From Bugula neritina (taxonomy: Eukaryota > Bryozoa > Gymnolaemata > Cheilostomatida > Bugulidae), in assembly GCA_964035545.1 (NCBI GenBank), contig OZ037772.1, positions 8,956,150-9,000,649 on the forward strand: a stretch of DNA of 44,500 nt. The letters are read 5' to 3'. Under the pieces are notes generated by a model that was given only the letters and a program-made list of their open reading frames with translations, did not search any database and was not told where the DNA came from. The position numbers and the translations under genes were made by a program. This document shows, in pieces, positions 1 through 39,725 of this stretch. Numbering within the stretch: the first letter of the stretch is position 1; each line of letters opens with the position of its first letter.

Positions 1-165
1 TATGAGACTGAAATAACTGGACACATAGTTTTTGACTAGGTCACCTTGAGTATACATTGATATTAACATTGACAATATCATTACGAAACATTAATGTGAA
101 CAAATCAAGAAAAAAATTATGTAAACAATGGTCTACAAAGTTAAATAAGTAGTGTGAAAGATTAC

Positions 166-414
166 CAGCCGGCAATAGTTAGAGGGAGGATTGCCACATG
201 TACTATTTCTTGGCATTACTGTAATATCTTTGAGCAGGTTTTCAATTCGCAGTAACTGTTGGGCTTCGGTGAAACATGCCTTGAACATCAGAACACCGAA
301 GGAGTTTTCACTCTCACATGTTGATGCTGCTTTATCACTACCCTGACCAAAAACCACTGCGACATTTGCAGTAAAGTAAACCAGCTGCCAGGATAAGCTA
401 TGCAAATGTTTCAT
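166..414 (-). CDS. First coding exon of a secreted laminin-N-terminal/usherin-like protein (partial)
   Basis: Eighty-three codons open from an ATG at 414 to a donor (CTG|GTAATC) at 166/165, phase 0; the gene continues off the left edge. Residues 1-24 look like a signal peptide: basic MKHLH, a hydrophobic core, then VVFG|QG. Near the end the segment RIENLLKDITVMP is followed by STCGNPPSNYC. A TCG-x-P...YC signature is typical of the opening of laminin N-terminal regions in laminins and netrins. From memory, RIEN...ITVMP also resembles the N-terminal region of usherin (RLEN...SIVP...CG.P...FC). Family members are secreted or basement-membrane proteins, so an extracellular matrix role is inferred from these motifs only. 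An unrelated secreted Cys-containing protein remains possible. Confidence 0.45.
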
Positions 415-2585
415 GCTCTTACTCAGTGTCTGATAGCTATTCTCACACTTGCAACTAGAAGAGCCAAATTATTATTAGCTGCCTATAAGTATAAGTTACG
501 ATTTGTGACTTTGAATTTGTAGACCTGCTTGAATTCATAATGACAATTTACTTTTTGACTTTATTTGACTTTAATACTGAGTAAGGCTAAATCTAAATGT
601 GGTACTCAGTACCGTACTGGTATTGAAGCATCAATAGCCGAGAAAAGGACTGACTAAGTCTAACCGTCAGTGTACGACGTAAGACTACGAGTAAGTGTAA
701 GTGTAACTAGCAGTAGCCGTAGGCGTAGCACCAACACTAACAGTACAGACTGGGTATCAGTATCAGTAAACAGGTTATTACTGCTGATTAGTCAAGTGCT
801 TCTACTAAATGTGTCTTTTTGAATCGAAAATACAGTCACAGCGCTTCTACACAAGGCTTGTTTTCAGGTTTTGTACTTTGTTGTGCCCAAAAGCGTTTTG
901 AACTGGGAGCTCCTACCAAATTAATATTATAAACAACGTTTGTGGGATTGTGTTGTCGCAAAAGATATATCTAAAACCTAAACTTATTTTATTACAAGCT
1001 TTTTCCAATAAATACGAACAAATTATTCTAACTACTTTTAGGAAACTAGGTTTTCTTTCAACAAATCAGAGCATCTATGTGCGACCTTCAGCACAGAAGA
1101 AAGTAAAAGTCGTGTGTATCCCCCAATAGAAACGTATTATGATTGGGTATATTAGCTAAGTCAAGAGATCTAGTTTCAATATGTACAGGAATTTACCAAT
1201 TTGAATTTAGTAACTAAATTATTATTAGATTTAGTTTTATAATAACAAAAACGTTATATATCAATCACTAATACAAATGTTATAATATTTTTTTATTATA
1301 CTATTTATTTCTTGTGTTTAAAAGAGGTCATGGTGTGGCTATTACTATTACTATTACTATTAGTATTAGTATTAGACTTAGTATTACTATTAGTATTAGT
1401 ATTACTATTAGTATTAGTATTACTATTAGTATTACTATTAGTATTATTTTACTGCTTCGGCTCAGCATTTGACTTTCACTTTCACTTTGTTCTACTACTA
1501 CTACTACTACTAACCTACTTCTCGAAGTCTATTACTATCGGCATACTCGTAGTCATCGAGATACTGGTAGTACTAGTAGCTAATGAATATGACTGACTTA
1601 AAACACTAACACTAACAGCACATAGACATATAAGGTATGACAGTTGACGTTGTACTTGTAATGCAATTGTGGCTTGATTCTTGAAATCAATTAAACTCCA
1701 TCTTTGTACATTTCAATTTGAGATCAAAATCTGTTTATGTTTTTAGACAGATGTAGTAATTTTTCTCCAATTTATCTCATCACTATCCATTCCTTTACCT
1801 GTTATACTTTTAGTTTAATTTTCACTTAATAATAATAATTGTTGCTAATATTTTTAATTTGATTTATACGTATATATTTGCTCAAATTGCTCAGTAATAC
1901 ATAACTTTGTATAGGCATAGCCTATATTATATAGAAAATATAGCCAACTCAGGCGATGCACTCTAAACCAGTGTTGTTGTCACGCTGCTGTTTTATTTTA
2001 TTAGTGATTAGTGTAAATATATATTTTTTATATAATTTTAGATTGTAAATTTTATTGCGGTTTGTGGTAAATAATACAGCTCTTCACTTTTTTATTTGCT
2101 AAATTATTTTTGTTGGTATTGCAAAGGCAGCTAAAAGCATTTATTGTGAAACATATAATTATTGTAGTTTAGTCAATTTTAAAAAGCGTTGTCATCATCG
2201 GAGCACCATTACTAGCAGTTTATTCTAGATAAAAAAAGCTATTAAAACTTCTGTCAGTCATTTGCCTGAACTTTATTGACTTCAAAATAATGTTGTTTCA
2301 TTATAAGAGGTTGTTTTTTATTTCAAACTAATTTAAACTATTAATAAATGAAGTCTAAAACAGTTCTAAACGCTTTCACTTATTTTTTATAATATAATCT
2401 TTGCTATCAACTAGACATGTTTTGTAAATGCTGTTTTTTACTAGCTGCTTGCAACATGAAACTAGAAGTTCACTTCTTGAATTCAATTTCACTCAACTTG
2501 AATTTTTTTTAGTTTATTTATCCTAATCATCAATTACACTGAGCAGAGGTTCTCAGAAGGAAGTTATCTTATCTGCAGAGTTGCT
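415..2585. other. Intergenic DNA between divergent genes, with two cryptic simple-sequence patches
   Basis: Lies between the minus-strand secreted-protein exon and plus-strand CDC26, so it should contain both promoters, but I see no convincing core promoter. It holds period-6-like simple sequence at about 650-775 and 1325-1620. The rest is AT-rich with no exon I can support. Confidence 0.5.
1325..1620. repeat. ATTACT/ATTAGT cryptic simple-sequence repeat
   Basis: Runs of ATTACT and ATTAGT hexamers, then a TTCTACTACTACTAC run and degenerate related hexamers. The 94-codon open frame across it is almost pure Leu/Val and is a by-product of the repeat, not a gene. Confidence 0.85.
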
Positions 2586-2627
2586 ATGTTGAGGAGACCC
2601 CCGCAACGTATTGAGCTCAGGGCACAG
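2586..2627 (+). CDS. CDC26: CDC26 exon 1
   Basis: Fourteen codons from ATG to CAG, donor GTAATA at 2628, phase 0. It carries the MLRR motif that inserts into the CDC16 groove in known APC/C structures. Confidence 0.9.
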
Positions 2628-3419
2628 GTAATATTTGTAATGTTCAGGAAACTTCTAGAAGCCAGTTTTTTGAGTTCAGTATTGTTAGAGTTATCTTTTG
2701 CTGCTAACACAATGCTTGAATTCCAACTGTAGTTGCAGTGTTAATGCCTCATTGTCATATGTATTGTTAAATTTGACATTATTATAGCATTTTTACTACT
2801 GTGGACATTGAGCATTGATTTCTTACAGCAATAATATTCTAATATTGTTCATTTAAATGCCTTTCAATTATCAAATATATCCTTTATTACTGACAGCTTT
2901 TTCATTAGTTTAAGGTTTTTATAACATGTAATATTGCCACTGAGAAATTGAGCAAAGTTTGTCGGCATGTTTTCTAGCAGCTGTTATATTTCGAGTTCCT
3001 AAATTTTTCAGTTGAGAAAAATTTCATTTGGTTTCACCATGACTTGCAGCATTTTGGCTATCTTCTATCTCATAACACTGGTAATGATCTGAGATAAATT
3101 TGTTTGTCTAATTGGCGTGTGAGTCTCAATCTTTTTGTTGATATTCAAAGGCAGACGATGAAAAACCCTTTAAGTTTTTGAGGAAAGACAACTCCTAGCT
3201 ATCTTTATATTCTATTTGTATTTGTAGGACGTGGCTGAGTGGGAAGAACGTAAAAAAGAGCGCGAATTAGAAAAAAAGTCATCCTCCCCACCTTCTGTCC
3301 TGCCTACTGAGAAATCCAAGGCTGCCAGAACAGCTGAAATTAACGAGAGGATTGGGTATAACCCCGATGTAGTCGAACAACCCACAAACACTAATTTCAC
3401 TCTGCCTCACAGGCTTTAA
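2586..3419 (+). CDS. CDC26: CDC26, anaphase-promoting complex subunit 12 (two exons)
   Basis: Small subunit of the APC/C ubiquitin ligase. In known family members the N-terminus binds the TPR groove of CDC16/APC6 and stabilises it; action is nuclear and cytosolic during mitosis. Exon 1 (2586-2627) is only 14 codons, MLRRPPQRIELRAQ, ending CAG|GTAATA. Exon 2 (3228-3419) follows TTTGTAG and continues in the same phase (0) with DVAEWEERKKEREL, an acidic/basic helix, then a Ser/Pro-rich linker and the hallmark ERIGYNP near residue 60. The total is 77 residues, close to human CDC26 (about 85), which opens MLRR.P.R.EL and has DRIGY at the equivalent place. The intron is 600 nt. The exon 1 ATG is chosen because the MLRR motif is the conserved N-terminus. 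Confidence 0.93.
3228..3419 (+). CDS. CDC26: CDC26 exon 2 (terminal)
   Basis: Begins with GAC after the acceptor TTTGTAG. Sixty-three codons and a TAA stop at 3417-3419. Contains the charged helix and the ERIGY motif. Confidence 0.93.
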   Translation, partial: DVAEWEERKKERELEKKSSSPPSVLPTEKSKAARTAEINERIGYNPDVVEQPTNTNFTLPHRL

Positions 3420-3547
3420 AATTTACCTGGAACTTCTCCTCTACAGAAATGTTTCGGGTAATGTGCGGTGAAAAACTGATTTAATTGTACATAATTGTTT
3501 ATATATTTTCTTATTGAGTATTGTATAAATTACTAGTACTTGAAGCA

Positions 3548-3553
3548 AATAAA
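3548..3553 (+). terminator. CDC26 polyadenylation signal
   Basis: AATAAA 129 nt after the CDC26 stop codon, followed by T/GT-rich sequence with repeats of TTGTATTGTATA, as expected downstream of a cleavage site. Confidence 0.6.
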
Positions 3554-3619
3554 CTTTTTATTGTATAAACTTTGTATTGTATAAACTTTGTATTGTATAT
3601 GTTATGCTAAAATCTATTG

Positions 3620-6600
3620 ACTATTTTTTAAAAAAGTTACCTGTAGCAGTAACCTATTTAATGAAATATATATAGTAGAGGTAATAACTGTATGCAAAGT
3701 AACCATCGCCTAATATAATTATATAATAAATGGCAGGAATAGCTTCTTGTTAGTTTTTTGAGTTGTCTACCCTTCACATGAATAAGTACATGCTTGCCAA
3801 GCAGAATTCCTCTTCGAATACATTATTTTTTCATTAGCATTTCTGTAGAACAGACAACTCTTACTACATGCCAATAAGTTGGCTGTGTCATGCTTGTAAG
3901 TTAATATACAGGAAATGCAATTAGCTTAGTTCCTACATAATTTCAATGGGTTATTTACTATTCACAGCACGCTACATGCTAAGCAACACTTGGGTACCTC
4001 CATGCTTGCCACTCTATGTCAAAGCTTGCAGTAGTTATGTCTAAGTTATAGACTCATTGCTTTACTCTGCAAAAATCCGTTTGAAAATGTTTTAAAAATG
4101 AAAACTCACTTATATTTAAATTCTGTTAAATTAGAAAAAAATTACCAAAACCTAAGATCTTGGTGTGACAACACTATTATATAGTTTCCACAAATTGAAT
4201 TTTGACAAAAGTAGTTGTGTTCTCTATCTTAAGTCATTCCAATAATGTTCATCCTTACTTATAATAGTTTGACTAGCTTTTAGGAATAATATATTGCTGT
4301 CTTATTATAATACGAACTAGTAGTTGCAAATTTTCATCTAAACTGTGTGGCCTATGGTGAGAGGACCTAATTTCTTACAATGGTTGGGTAACAATTATAA
4401 TAGTTATAGTTAATACATACTTTCTCAAAAATTATAAATGAAGTAAAAGTAATGGCGAAATGTTTATAAAATTCACTTACACAATTATATGTTGTGAACT
4501 TGCAAAGTATAGACAATATAATATTGTTTTTAGATACATAACAGTACAAGCTGCTGCTGTATATAGCATACAGTTACTTACAGAACACTACATTCTCCTT
4601 GATAAAACAATTATTTATAGATCAACTAAGGCTCCAGCCATGACATATAAATATGTTAATATATTTTCATTTTAAAACATTGGTTCAGCATATTTTAGTG
4701 TATACCTATACATAATAAAGAACTAAATCTCAAATTACCAATCTTTTAAACTTTCCTATGTCATAGTGAAATCTATCAATGTTCCGAAACTTTATAAGCT
4801 GTGAATCTGGGTCAAACCGAGTCTCATAATAAACAGGAAGTTTATGACATGTTTGATAGCGATGAGTTCATTCAACAAGAGTATTGTTCAACAATATGAC
4901 ACTCATCAACATGTTGATGGACTTCTGTCAAATTCTGAGTGATGTTTCTATGGGAACAGATTATAGCAGGGAATCTAATAAGTTGCAATGGATGTGTTAT
5001 TAGATGCATGAAGCAGTATAAATGGAATAAAAACGCAGCAGCAACAGCAAATCCAGCTGTATATATATTATATAAGAATTCCTTGGTATGATCCATTCGA
5101 AGCATGTTAACACAATGTCTGGCTTCAGAGCTATGATTTCAAACTTTGACCTCTCTTTATTTGTATTTTATAACAATTCCTTAAAAATTTTAAGTTCTCT
5201 GTTAGTTCAGGTCTTTAACTGCTTGTGTTGGGTAAAATGTTGATGAAGCCACTCATTCAATTCATAGACAAACAATTCCTATTATTCACAATAGCAGTAT
5301 TCTTATCTGTGTGCTGATATGTATCTATTTCAAATCATTTGTACTCATGGCCAAAAAATAAAACTGTTATTTGATATTAATGCAAGTTGCAAAACATAAT
5401 GTTATGTGTAAACACAGGCAGAGTTCACTCAGCATTCTTAAAACTTCATAGAATGAAAGTTTGACAGCTGTCAGCATAGCACTTTATTGTCTGAGACTTG
5501 TGGCTTATGTTTGAGATTTAGATGGCATGTAATTAAATCGTGTTAGAGATATTGGTGCATAGTTTGTTGTGAGATATATAAGGCTATATTTATTATGATG
5601 AGATAGCTATTATTATATATTAGCTATTATTAGTCATAAGATTTCTACAGTAGCTATCGTTTGAATCAGAAATTATGGTGATAAAATAAAGGGTCGGATA
5701 AAATATCTAAGTGTGAACTGGGGGAGTTAGAACTAAACAGCACAATTATTCAATAATTTACTACAATTAATAATTGTTGAATTTTAATTGAAGCATTGCT
5801 TAAGTTTAAACTTATTAAGCTATTTAATTCTTCCTTGTTCTTTTGTGTCAAATAACTCCAAACTTATGATCATTACCCCCTTGCTAGTTTTACTGTGTAC
5901 GCCAATGTGACTAATGGATTGCGGTGAAATTATTTGGCAATGCCTGGTTAAAGGACAGTTTAGTATTTAATAGATAAGCAAGAGGCATTGTGCATAAATA
6001 ATGATAAATCGGTTCCTATTATTGTGACACTGATGTAGGCCAAAACTAAGCGTAACTTTTAACACTATTGAACATTAACTCATAATAGTTGAAAGGCTTT
6101 CAAACTGTCATACAGCCTTAAACTGTGAACGAGAAACTTCCGGAAAGCATAGGCAGTAGCCCTCTTATCACTGGTGAGTGTGTAATGCTAATATCGGATG
6201 CATACTTGACAATATTCTCCAACACAGGATTGATTGGTAAACATAGCTTGTTGCTTGTTGCCAGCAAAGTACTTTGTAGTAAAGAATTGGTGGTTGTAGA
6301 AGCATATTATATATCAATCAGTTTTTAGTGGTGTATAGCTTTTCAGTAAAGTTGAGTAACCAAATCTAAATGTTTTGTGTAACACGGGGCTTTTTGTGTT
6401 GCATTCCTTTTAAATCAAATATGTGTTACTTGATTTAGACTAACAGTTTTTTACAACTAGAAAATATTGCTTAAAAGAAACTTATTTTGATTTTGATAGT
6501 TGATGTCCTTCAATCTTTCTTATGAGTAATAACTTGAGGGATCCGTAGATGCAATAATGAAGAAATTTAAAAAAGCCTGAGTTTTACATTGGAGATACAG

Positions 6601-9262
6601 CAAAAGAAGTTATGTTCTCCTAAAAGTTTCAACCTCAGCCTCAGGCCAATATTTATTAAAAAAGTTGAAGAATTTAAGCTAACAAAACTTTTTCGCTACT
6701 ACACCTAAATGGTTTGAAGTACAAATTAGGACACTCCCATGAGAGCATAACTTCTATTGCCATGTTTCTCATCTAGAACACAGACTAAATTCCGAAACTC
6801 TCCGTCACTGTATCAACAGGATGTGTTGGTATGCAAATCTGCTGGGTCATTTTCATTTCTTAGACAATAACTTGTCAAAGATTGTTCAGGGTTCAAACTC
6901 AGACTTAGGCTATTGTATATCGAGTGACAATTTACGGTCCATTTTGAGTGTAGAATTGTGGCAAAGTGTGTAACCAGCTATAGAAATGATGATTAAGCAT
7001 TTCCTATTCACAAAAACTTAGAGCACAAAAATTAATTGCTAGATTTGTAGGCATGATTTGATTTGAGAATAGATGTGTATCATTCTAAAATACTTCTAGC
7101 TTACAAGTAATAATATAGATTATCCGTATCACATAATCAGATAATGAAATAATTTAATAAGAAAAATGAAAGCTTATATTTATAGGTTTTGAGCTGAATT
7201 ACTATGCCTTGTGTGGCTGATGGATATATATAACTGAAACTTGAGAGTCATTTCTGTTTAAAGATTTATCAGTTTGATTATAGTTGAGTTCATGCCCACC
7301 CTATGTCAGTGACATCTATATGGGTATCTAATAATGGCTCAAACAACTCCTTAGCAAAATCTGGTAACAGTCACTACAGTATTCAAGCAAATAGATTTTT
7401 CATTCCTTCAGTGTTTGAAAACAGTGGCATCTATAATGAAACCACATGCAACCAGAACTATTGAAAAAGCAGTGATTGTCTACTATTTCAAACGTAGAGT
7501 AAGATAGGCATTTTTCTGCTAGATTTATGGTTTGAAGAAGCTTTTCCTGTAGTTAAAAATGGTTGGAATCTTCATTCCATGATTCCCTACGTTTGAAAGA
7601 TTGGATTATGCCATATATGAGAGTGAATTCCTAGGATAATGGGTAACCACATTGACGATTAACTGAATACATTTAGTAACAAAGTCAATCAGTTTTAATG
7701 AATAATATTTACCAGATGCCAACTTTTACGTATAATATACATCATAGGCTCTTCACTCATATATTGTATAATATTTCATAGCAAAACATAACATAATACA
7801 ACTAGAACACTTTACATTTGAAAATCATTATTTATTGCCGAAGTGATGATATATACATGTAGTGCCAGTAGCATTACAGCCAACGCAATGCAGTATTCGA
7901 ATGTGGAAATCCATTCAACATGTGATTGCATTTAGAAATGTCAACGGCTGTGAAATATTATGAGAATCAGACTATGTTGTAATAAGGTTCATGTGTAAGG
8001 CTCAAGAAATGTAATAGTAGATTTATAGCTAGTATAATGTCCACTGAAATATAATACACTGTATATACTATTTCAGTGAGATGACTGCTATGATATAATG
8101 CTGCTTTTACCCCTCACTAATTGTAGCTTGGAATTTTATACTGGAAATTTGTTTACATTATATATATTATATTCTTCCTATGGTATAGCAACTTTCTTTG
8201 ATTTGTTGGTACTAAGGCTTTTTTGACCAAACTTTTCTAAAGTCCTTTTAGTTAGAATATAATGCATCAGCTAATTTTATTTTTACGAATTAAATTTAAA
8301 AGATACATGGGCAGAAGTTCTCCTCACTTTCGAAACTTAAGACTAGTTGCTAAAAGTCATTAGCTGTAAGTTTCTATGATGACGCTATATTAGTTCATGC
8401 TATTTTGTTAGTTGCGTGCTCATATCTCACAAAATGAACATCAATATGCCTAAAACCTCAGACTATTTGCAGCAATGGTACTCAGGCTATGTGACATGAA
8501 ACTTTTGAAAAGCAGTAGCAGTGGTAGAAATGCTAGACACGATAATGAAATGACCTCAAAATATGCACACTGCACTTTGTTGCTAACTGCAACCTCACTA
8601 CAACTAAATCTTCATCGTGTTGACCTTGTAAAGAACTTTGACCTTTTATCTCACGTCCTAACTGACCTTATACTGCTGTCAAACTCCATTATACATAAAG
8701 TAGTAATATTAGTGCAAAGGAATTTTAATTTTAGTTTATATAATATATGAACAGACTGCATTATATGGATAGAATGCAAGGAGCAATGTTGTACTGTGAT
8801 TTTGATTTTAGCCCAAACCCAAAAGTTATTAAGAAAACTGAAAAATTTAGACCATGAAACATTTTCCACCTATAAATGGTTAAAACTTAGTTTTGAATGA
8901 TTTCAGTTTGAGTTTTGTTTTATGGTTGAATTATTGTTTACTTCAGCTATATTTATGACCTGCGTGAGCAGTCACAAAGGTGTTTTACACGAAGCTTTCA
9001 CTTGATAATATAAGTCTGTACCTATTATATAAACTGTATTAAAATTGCAGTATAGCTAAAAGAACTTGGTATATTCTATGATATTAACATATTATAGTAG
9101 AATTCTACTAAATAAGATACAATTAGAATTCATACTTTCATCATATTAATATAATGTATAAAATCATTTTGTGTTGGAAATCAATAACTATGCATAATGC
9201 AGTGTACAGGCTACTATAATACTGCTTGGGTGTTACATATTATAATATCGTATATGCATATA
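3620..9262. other. Long AT-rich intergenic stretch with no supported gene
   Basis: No exon here combined a credible acceptor, an open frame and a donor. Short open frames at 4460-4675, 4872-5105 (minus), 6125-6328 and 8475-8750 lack recognisable domains and matching splice phases. The sequence is mostly unique and AT-rich. Confidence 0.5.
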
Positions 9263-9331
9263 TAATGATATAACATAGGCTATATATAAAGATAATATAT
9301 TAATATTAATATATAAAGATATTCCATAAGG

Positions 9332-9547
9332 AAGCAGCCGTGGTCTAGGGGTCAGAGTGCATAGCGCAGTAAGCACAAAGTCATGGGTTCGATCCCTGGT
9401 AAAGGCCATTGGTTATGTTAGGAAGAGCATCCAGTCATAATTGCTCCTGTGCCTCATATTAATTAACCCTTAGCCTGCTTTTAAAACACCTTTCCATCAG
9501 GGGTTTCTCACAGAGATGGTGACTGTAAACTTTCGGAAGTTTTTGTG
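9332..9547 (+). mobile_element. tRNA-derived SINE, family A, near full length
   Basis: A tRNA-like head with A-box-like (CCGTGGTCTAGGGG) and B-box (GGGTTCGATCCC) promoters is followed by the shared body: TTAGGAAGAGCATCCAGTC, AATTGCTCCT, then a tail containing CCTTTCCATCAGGGGTTTCTC and ATGGTGACTGTAAAC. Other copies lie at 11265-11470 (minus), 26898-27030 (minus, headless), 32985-33205 and 33231-33320 (3' part). It is non-coding and depends on LINE machinery in trans. Comparing the copies sets the family limits approximately. Confidence 0.85.
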
Positions 9548-9784
9548 TATAATGATATAACACAAGCTATATAAAAATAATAACAATAATAATTAAATAT
9601 GCTGTTTATTGTATATATGAATAATATAATGATACATTATAATAGTCTGTTATCTTACCAAGTGCCAAAGATAAACAGCTAGACTATAAAAAAATGTGTT
9701 TTTGTCAAAAAATGAATGACATGAATCAGAACTAAACAGTTTTACACAACAGCATTACGATGTCATCATAGAAGTCACTTCCTG

Positions 9785-9862
9785 ACATCAACCAATCAGA
9801 CGCAAGATAATATTTCTGCTAAGGGTAGCCCCCATGTCTATATGGTATTTCTCAGTTAGACA
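9785..9862 (+). promoter_or_regulatory. Possible GPCR promoter (CCAAT box, TATA-like)
   Basis: ACCAATCAGACG near 9790 is a good CCAAT box, followed about 45 nt later by a weak TATA-like CTATATGG. It lies upstream of a possible noncoding exon ending AAAG|GTAATA at 10039 and of the GPCR start-codon exon. Inference from motif spacing only. Confidence 0.3.
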
Positions 9863-10039
9863 GGAACCTAGCTTAGTAGCTCTCCGTAGTTTTCTATCAT
9901 TTGCTTGTTTTCCATCTTGTGGGTCATCTGTACTGTGAAGTATTGTTCATTTGCGTTTTGGCCATTGTAGGGCTTATTGCTCTCTTCTGCTGGAAAATAT
10001 TCGTAATCTTTCTCAACTTTTACTCTGTACATGATAAAG
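9863..10039 (+). other. Possible GPCR 5' untranslated exon
   Basis: Higher-complexity stretch after the putative promoter, ending at donor AAAG|GTAATA. The next acceptor (TTTTGTAG at 10640-10647) begins the exon with the GPCR start codon. A hydrophobic open frame in this stretch has no match to the receptor and would lie in the leader. Needs transcript support. Confidence 0.25.
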
Positions 10040-10706
10040 GTAATATGATAATATTGCATTTTGTATTCCATCATTTAATATGTTATATAATAACCATAAG
10101 TCATACTAACAATTGTAGCAGTTATAGTTAACTTGAAATGGTAATGACGAATTAGTCAAATTAATATTTCCTAAGTTTTATTTAGATTTAATGTTTAAAA
10201 GCTTGAAAAGTTTAAAAAGTTCCTTGGAAATATTTTGATATCTGGCACCTTTAAGCTTATATTATATACTAAAAATTATATTATCAAGAATCTTACTCTA
10301 TCTTTGTATATATTATGTAATATGAAAAGTAAATAAATAAATAAACGAGAAACGTTTTCAATTATTGCTCTATTTATATAATTCATATAAATAAATAAAA
10401 CAAACAGAAGTATTCCAGATACTATTGAATAGCTATCTTCAGTGTTTAAATGAGAATTAAAAGTTAGAAAATTTCCTAGATGTTAATTCTAACTAACTAA
10501 TCTTATATTTTTAACTTGATCTTTCATTGAAGACATATTGAACAGAATAAATAAGTATTAAGATTTTAGCACAAGAATCTTTGAGTTATTTTAGTGACTT
10601 TGAAACTTTTATTCAATTGTTGAACTGATACTTATCTTGTTTTGTAGGCTGCAGGTAAAATTATCTGAATTGAATACAAGGTCTTTAACCTGCCAACACT
10701 GTAAAC

Positions 10707-37909
<27,203 letters not shown>

Positions 37910-38096
37910 CTCTTCATGTCAAGCACATGTCAAGCACATGTCAAGCAATGTCACATGCCTATCTAAATACTTGTGATGGCATTTTAATCACTATATTGTT
38001 ACATTTTAGTAATCAATAGTTTTGCTGCACTTATTAGAAGATTAGAACTTATAATGTCGTGAGTCAAAACTTGGAATGTGCTTAAAATGGTTTACA

Positions 38097-38102
38097 AATA
38101 AA
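38097..38102 (+). terminator. Possible GPCR polyadenylation signal
   Basis: AATAAA about 190 nt after the stop. A second AATAAA at 38938 would suit the alternative spliced 3' end. Confidence 0.4.
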
Positions 38103-39212
38103 ATATTAAATATAAAAATGTTGATGAATTATCATACTTAGTGTCTTTCCGAAAGTTATTATGGTTAAAGTAAACAGCAAGCCAATGGTTTTGCTCTTTA
38201 GTAATACTTAATAGCTCTTCGTAAACCGTTATACTTAGTTTTTGTATAAATATTTAATCTTTGGACATTAATCCTGGAGGTTAATAATAAATTTTGGAGT
38301 TATCTGCTTTAAAGATCTTGATTTGTGTAACAAAACAAATTTGAGCTCTCCTGAAATAAATTATTAACTTAACGGAGTTGATAAGTGAGAAAATGCTTAC
38401 AGTATGTACATGCAGAAAAATATTTACTTAATGATTATAAATAATAATTTGAATCATGTGACTTATACGGTGCAGCTTTTATTGCCAACTGTCAAAGTTT
38501 ATTAGTCCTCTGACACCATTTTACTTATTCTGTTGAACATTTTGACTTTGATCACTAAACCTAATTAAAATAAAAATATGCCATTAAACCTTTTTGCATG
38601 GGAAGACAAGCATATCCTATGAATACATCACATAGCAGTAAATGACCTGCTTAATACTCTCTGTTAAGATTGTAAATTATAATGTGTTTGAATCATGAGT
38701 AATAGGTTTCATGTCTTTAATTAAACACGGTTGTGGCAAATAATCTTTAAAGAATTATTATTTATTTATCTGTTATATTATTTTACAGGTATAGACAAAA
38801 CTGAGTTTGGACTTTTAGTGAAGAATAACAAGAGCAAGTGGCATGGGAAAGCTGTACTACCATATGTGTAATAGCTTTGAATATAGGAGTTGTGTGCTTC
38901 TTTTGCATTAGAGTGAATGCTGCATGGAATTCCTTGGAATAAAACCCACGGGAAACTTTTTAGGGTTAAAAATGCTTCATAATGGTTAACCATTATATAA
39001 ATACGCTGAAAGACAAGTTTGAATATATGATTCTATAAATATTTATAATATAAAAGTACAGTTATCAAAAATTTGATAAAGTGACATAAACTGACGTATT
39101 TTGTTTATTATAAAGACAATTTTTAAGCAACTTTTATGGGCTCTTTTGGTATTATTTTTGTGTAAATAATATTTTAAAGTTACTAACCTGATTTCTGTCG
39201 CATACAATCTTC
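38103..39212. other. Intergenic or 3' UTR sequence
   Basis: Includes an acceptor-like TATTTTACAG at 38780-38789 and AATAAA at 38938-38943, compatible with an alternative GPCR 3' exon. Otherwise AT-rich with no gene. Confidence 0.4.
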
Positions 39213-39725
39213 CTGTCACAGTCACAGTATCCCAGTCACACTGCCTTTTACAATCACTTTATATATACTAGTTGTACAGTCACATACTGTCACTTGCTGT
39301 CACACACTGTCACATACAATCTTCCTGTCACAGTCACAATGACAGTCACAATAGATCTCAGTCACACTGTCGCACTCACAATACATCACAGTCACACCAC
39401 CATTGCCACAGTCACATTGTCACAGTATTCTAGTCACACTGCTTTTTGCAATCACCTTATATATATTAGTCACACTGTCGCATACAATCATGCACTGTCA
39501 CATACTGTGACATATTGTCACACACTGTCACATACTGTCTCACTCTGCCAAACACTGTCACATACTGTCTCACTCTGTCACATGCTGTCACATACTGTCA
39601 CATACTATCACACATTGTCACATATTGTCACATACTGTCACATACAATCACGCACTGTCACATACTGTGGCATACAATCACGCACTGTCACATACTGTCA
39701 CACACTGTCACATGCTGTCTCACTC
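39213..39725. repeat. 10-bp minisatellite (TACTGTCACA and variants)
   Basis: Degenerate 10-bp units, cleanest at 39480-39720 (TACTGTCACA, CACTGTCACA, TACAATCACG, TACTGTCTCA), with a looser CAGTCACA zone before. The His/Ser/Thr-rich open frames of 71 and 149 codons are by-products. Confidence 0.85.

Noticed and set aside
4872-5105. 77-codon minus frame with a hydrophobic stretch, possible small membrane protein
   Set aside because: No recognisable family, no upstream or downstream signals, and composition like other chance frames in AT-rich DNA.
6110-6175. Possible plus-strand exon with donor CACTG|GTGAGT
   Set aside because: Every frame from the only nearby acceptor contains a stop.
9901-10131. 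Hydrophobic 76-codon frame upstream of the GPCR
   Set aside because: Crosses a likely donor at 10039 and does not connect in frame to the receptor; better explained as leader sequence.
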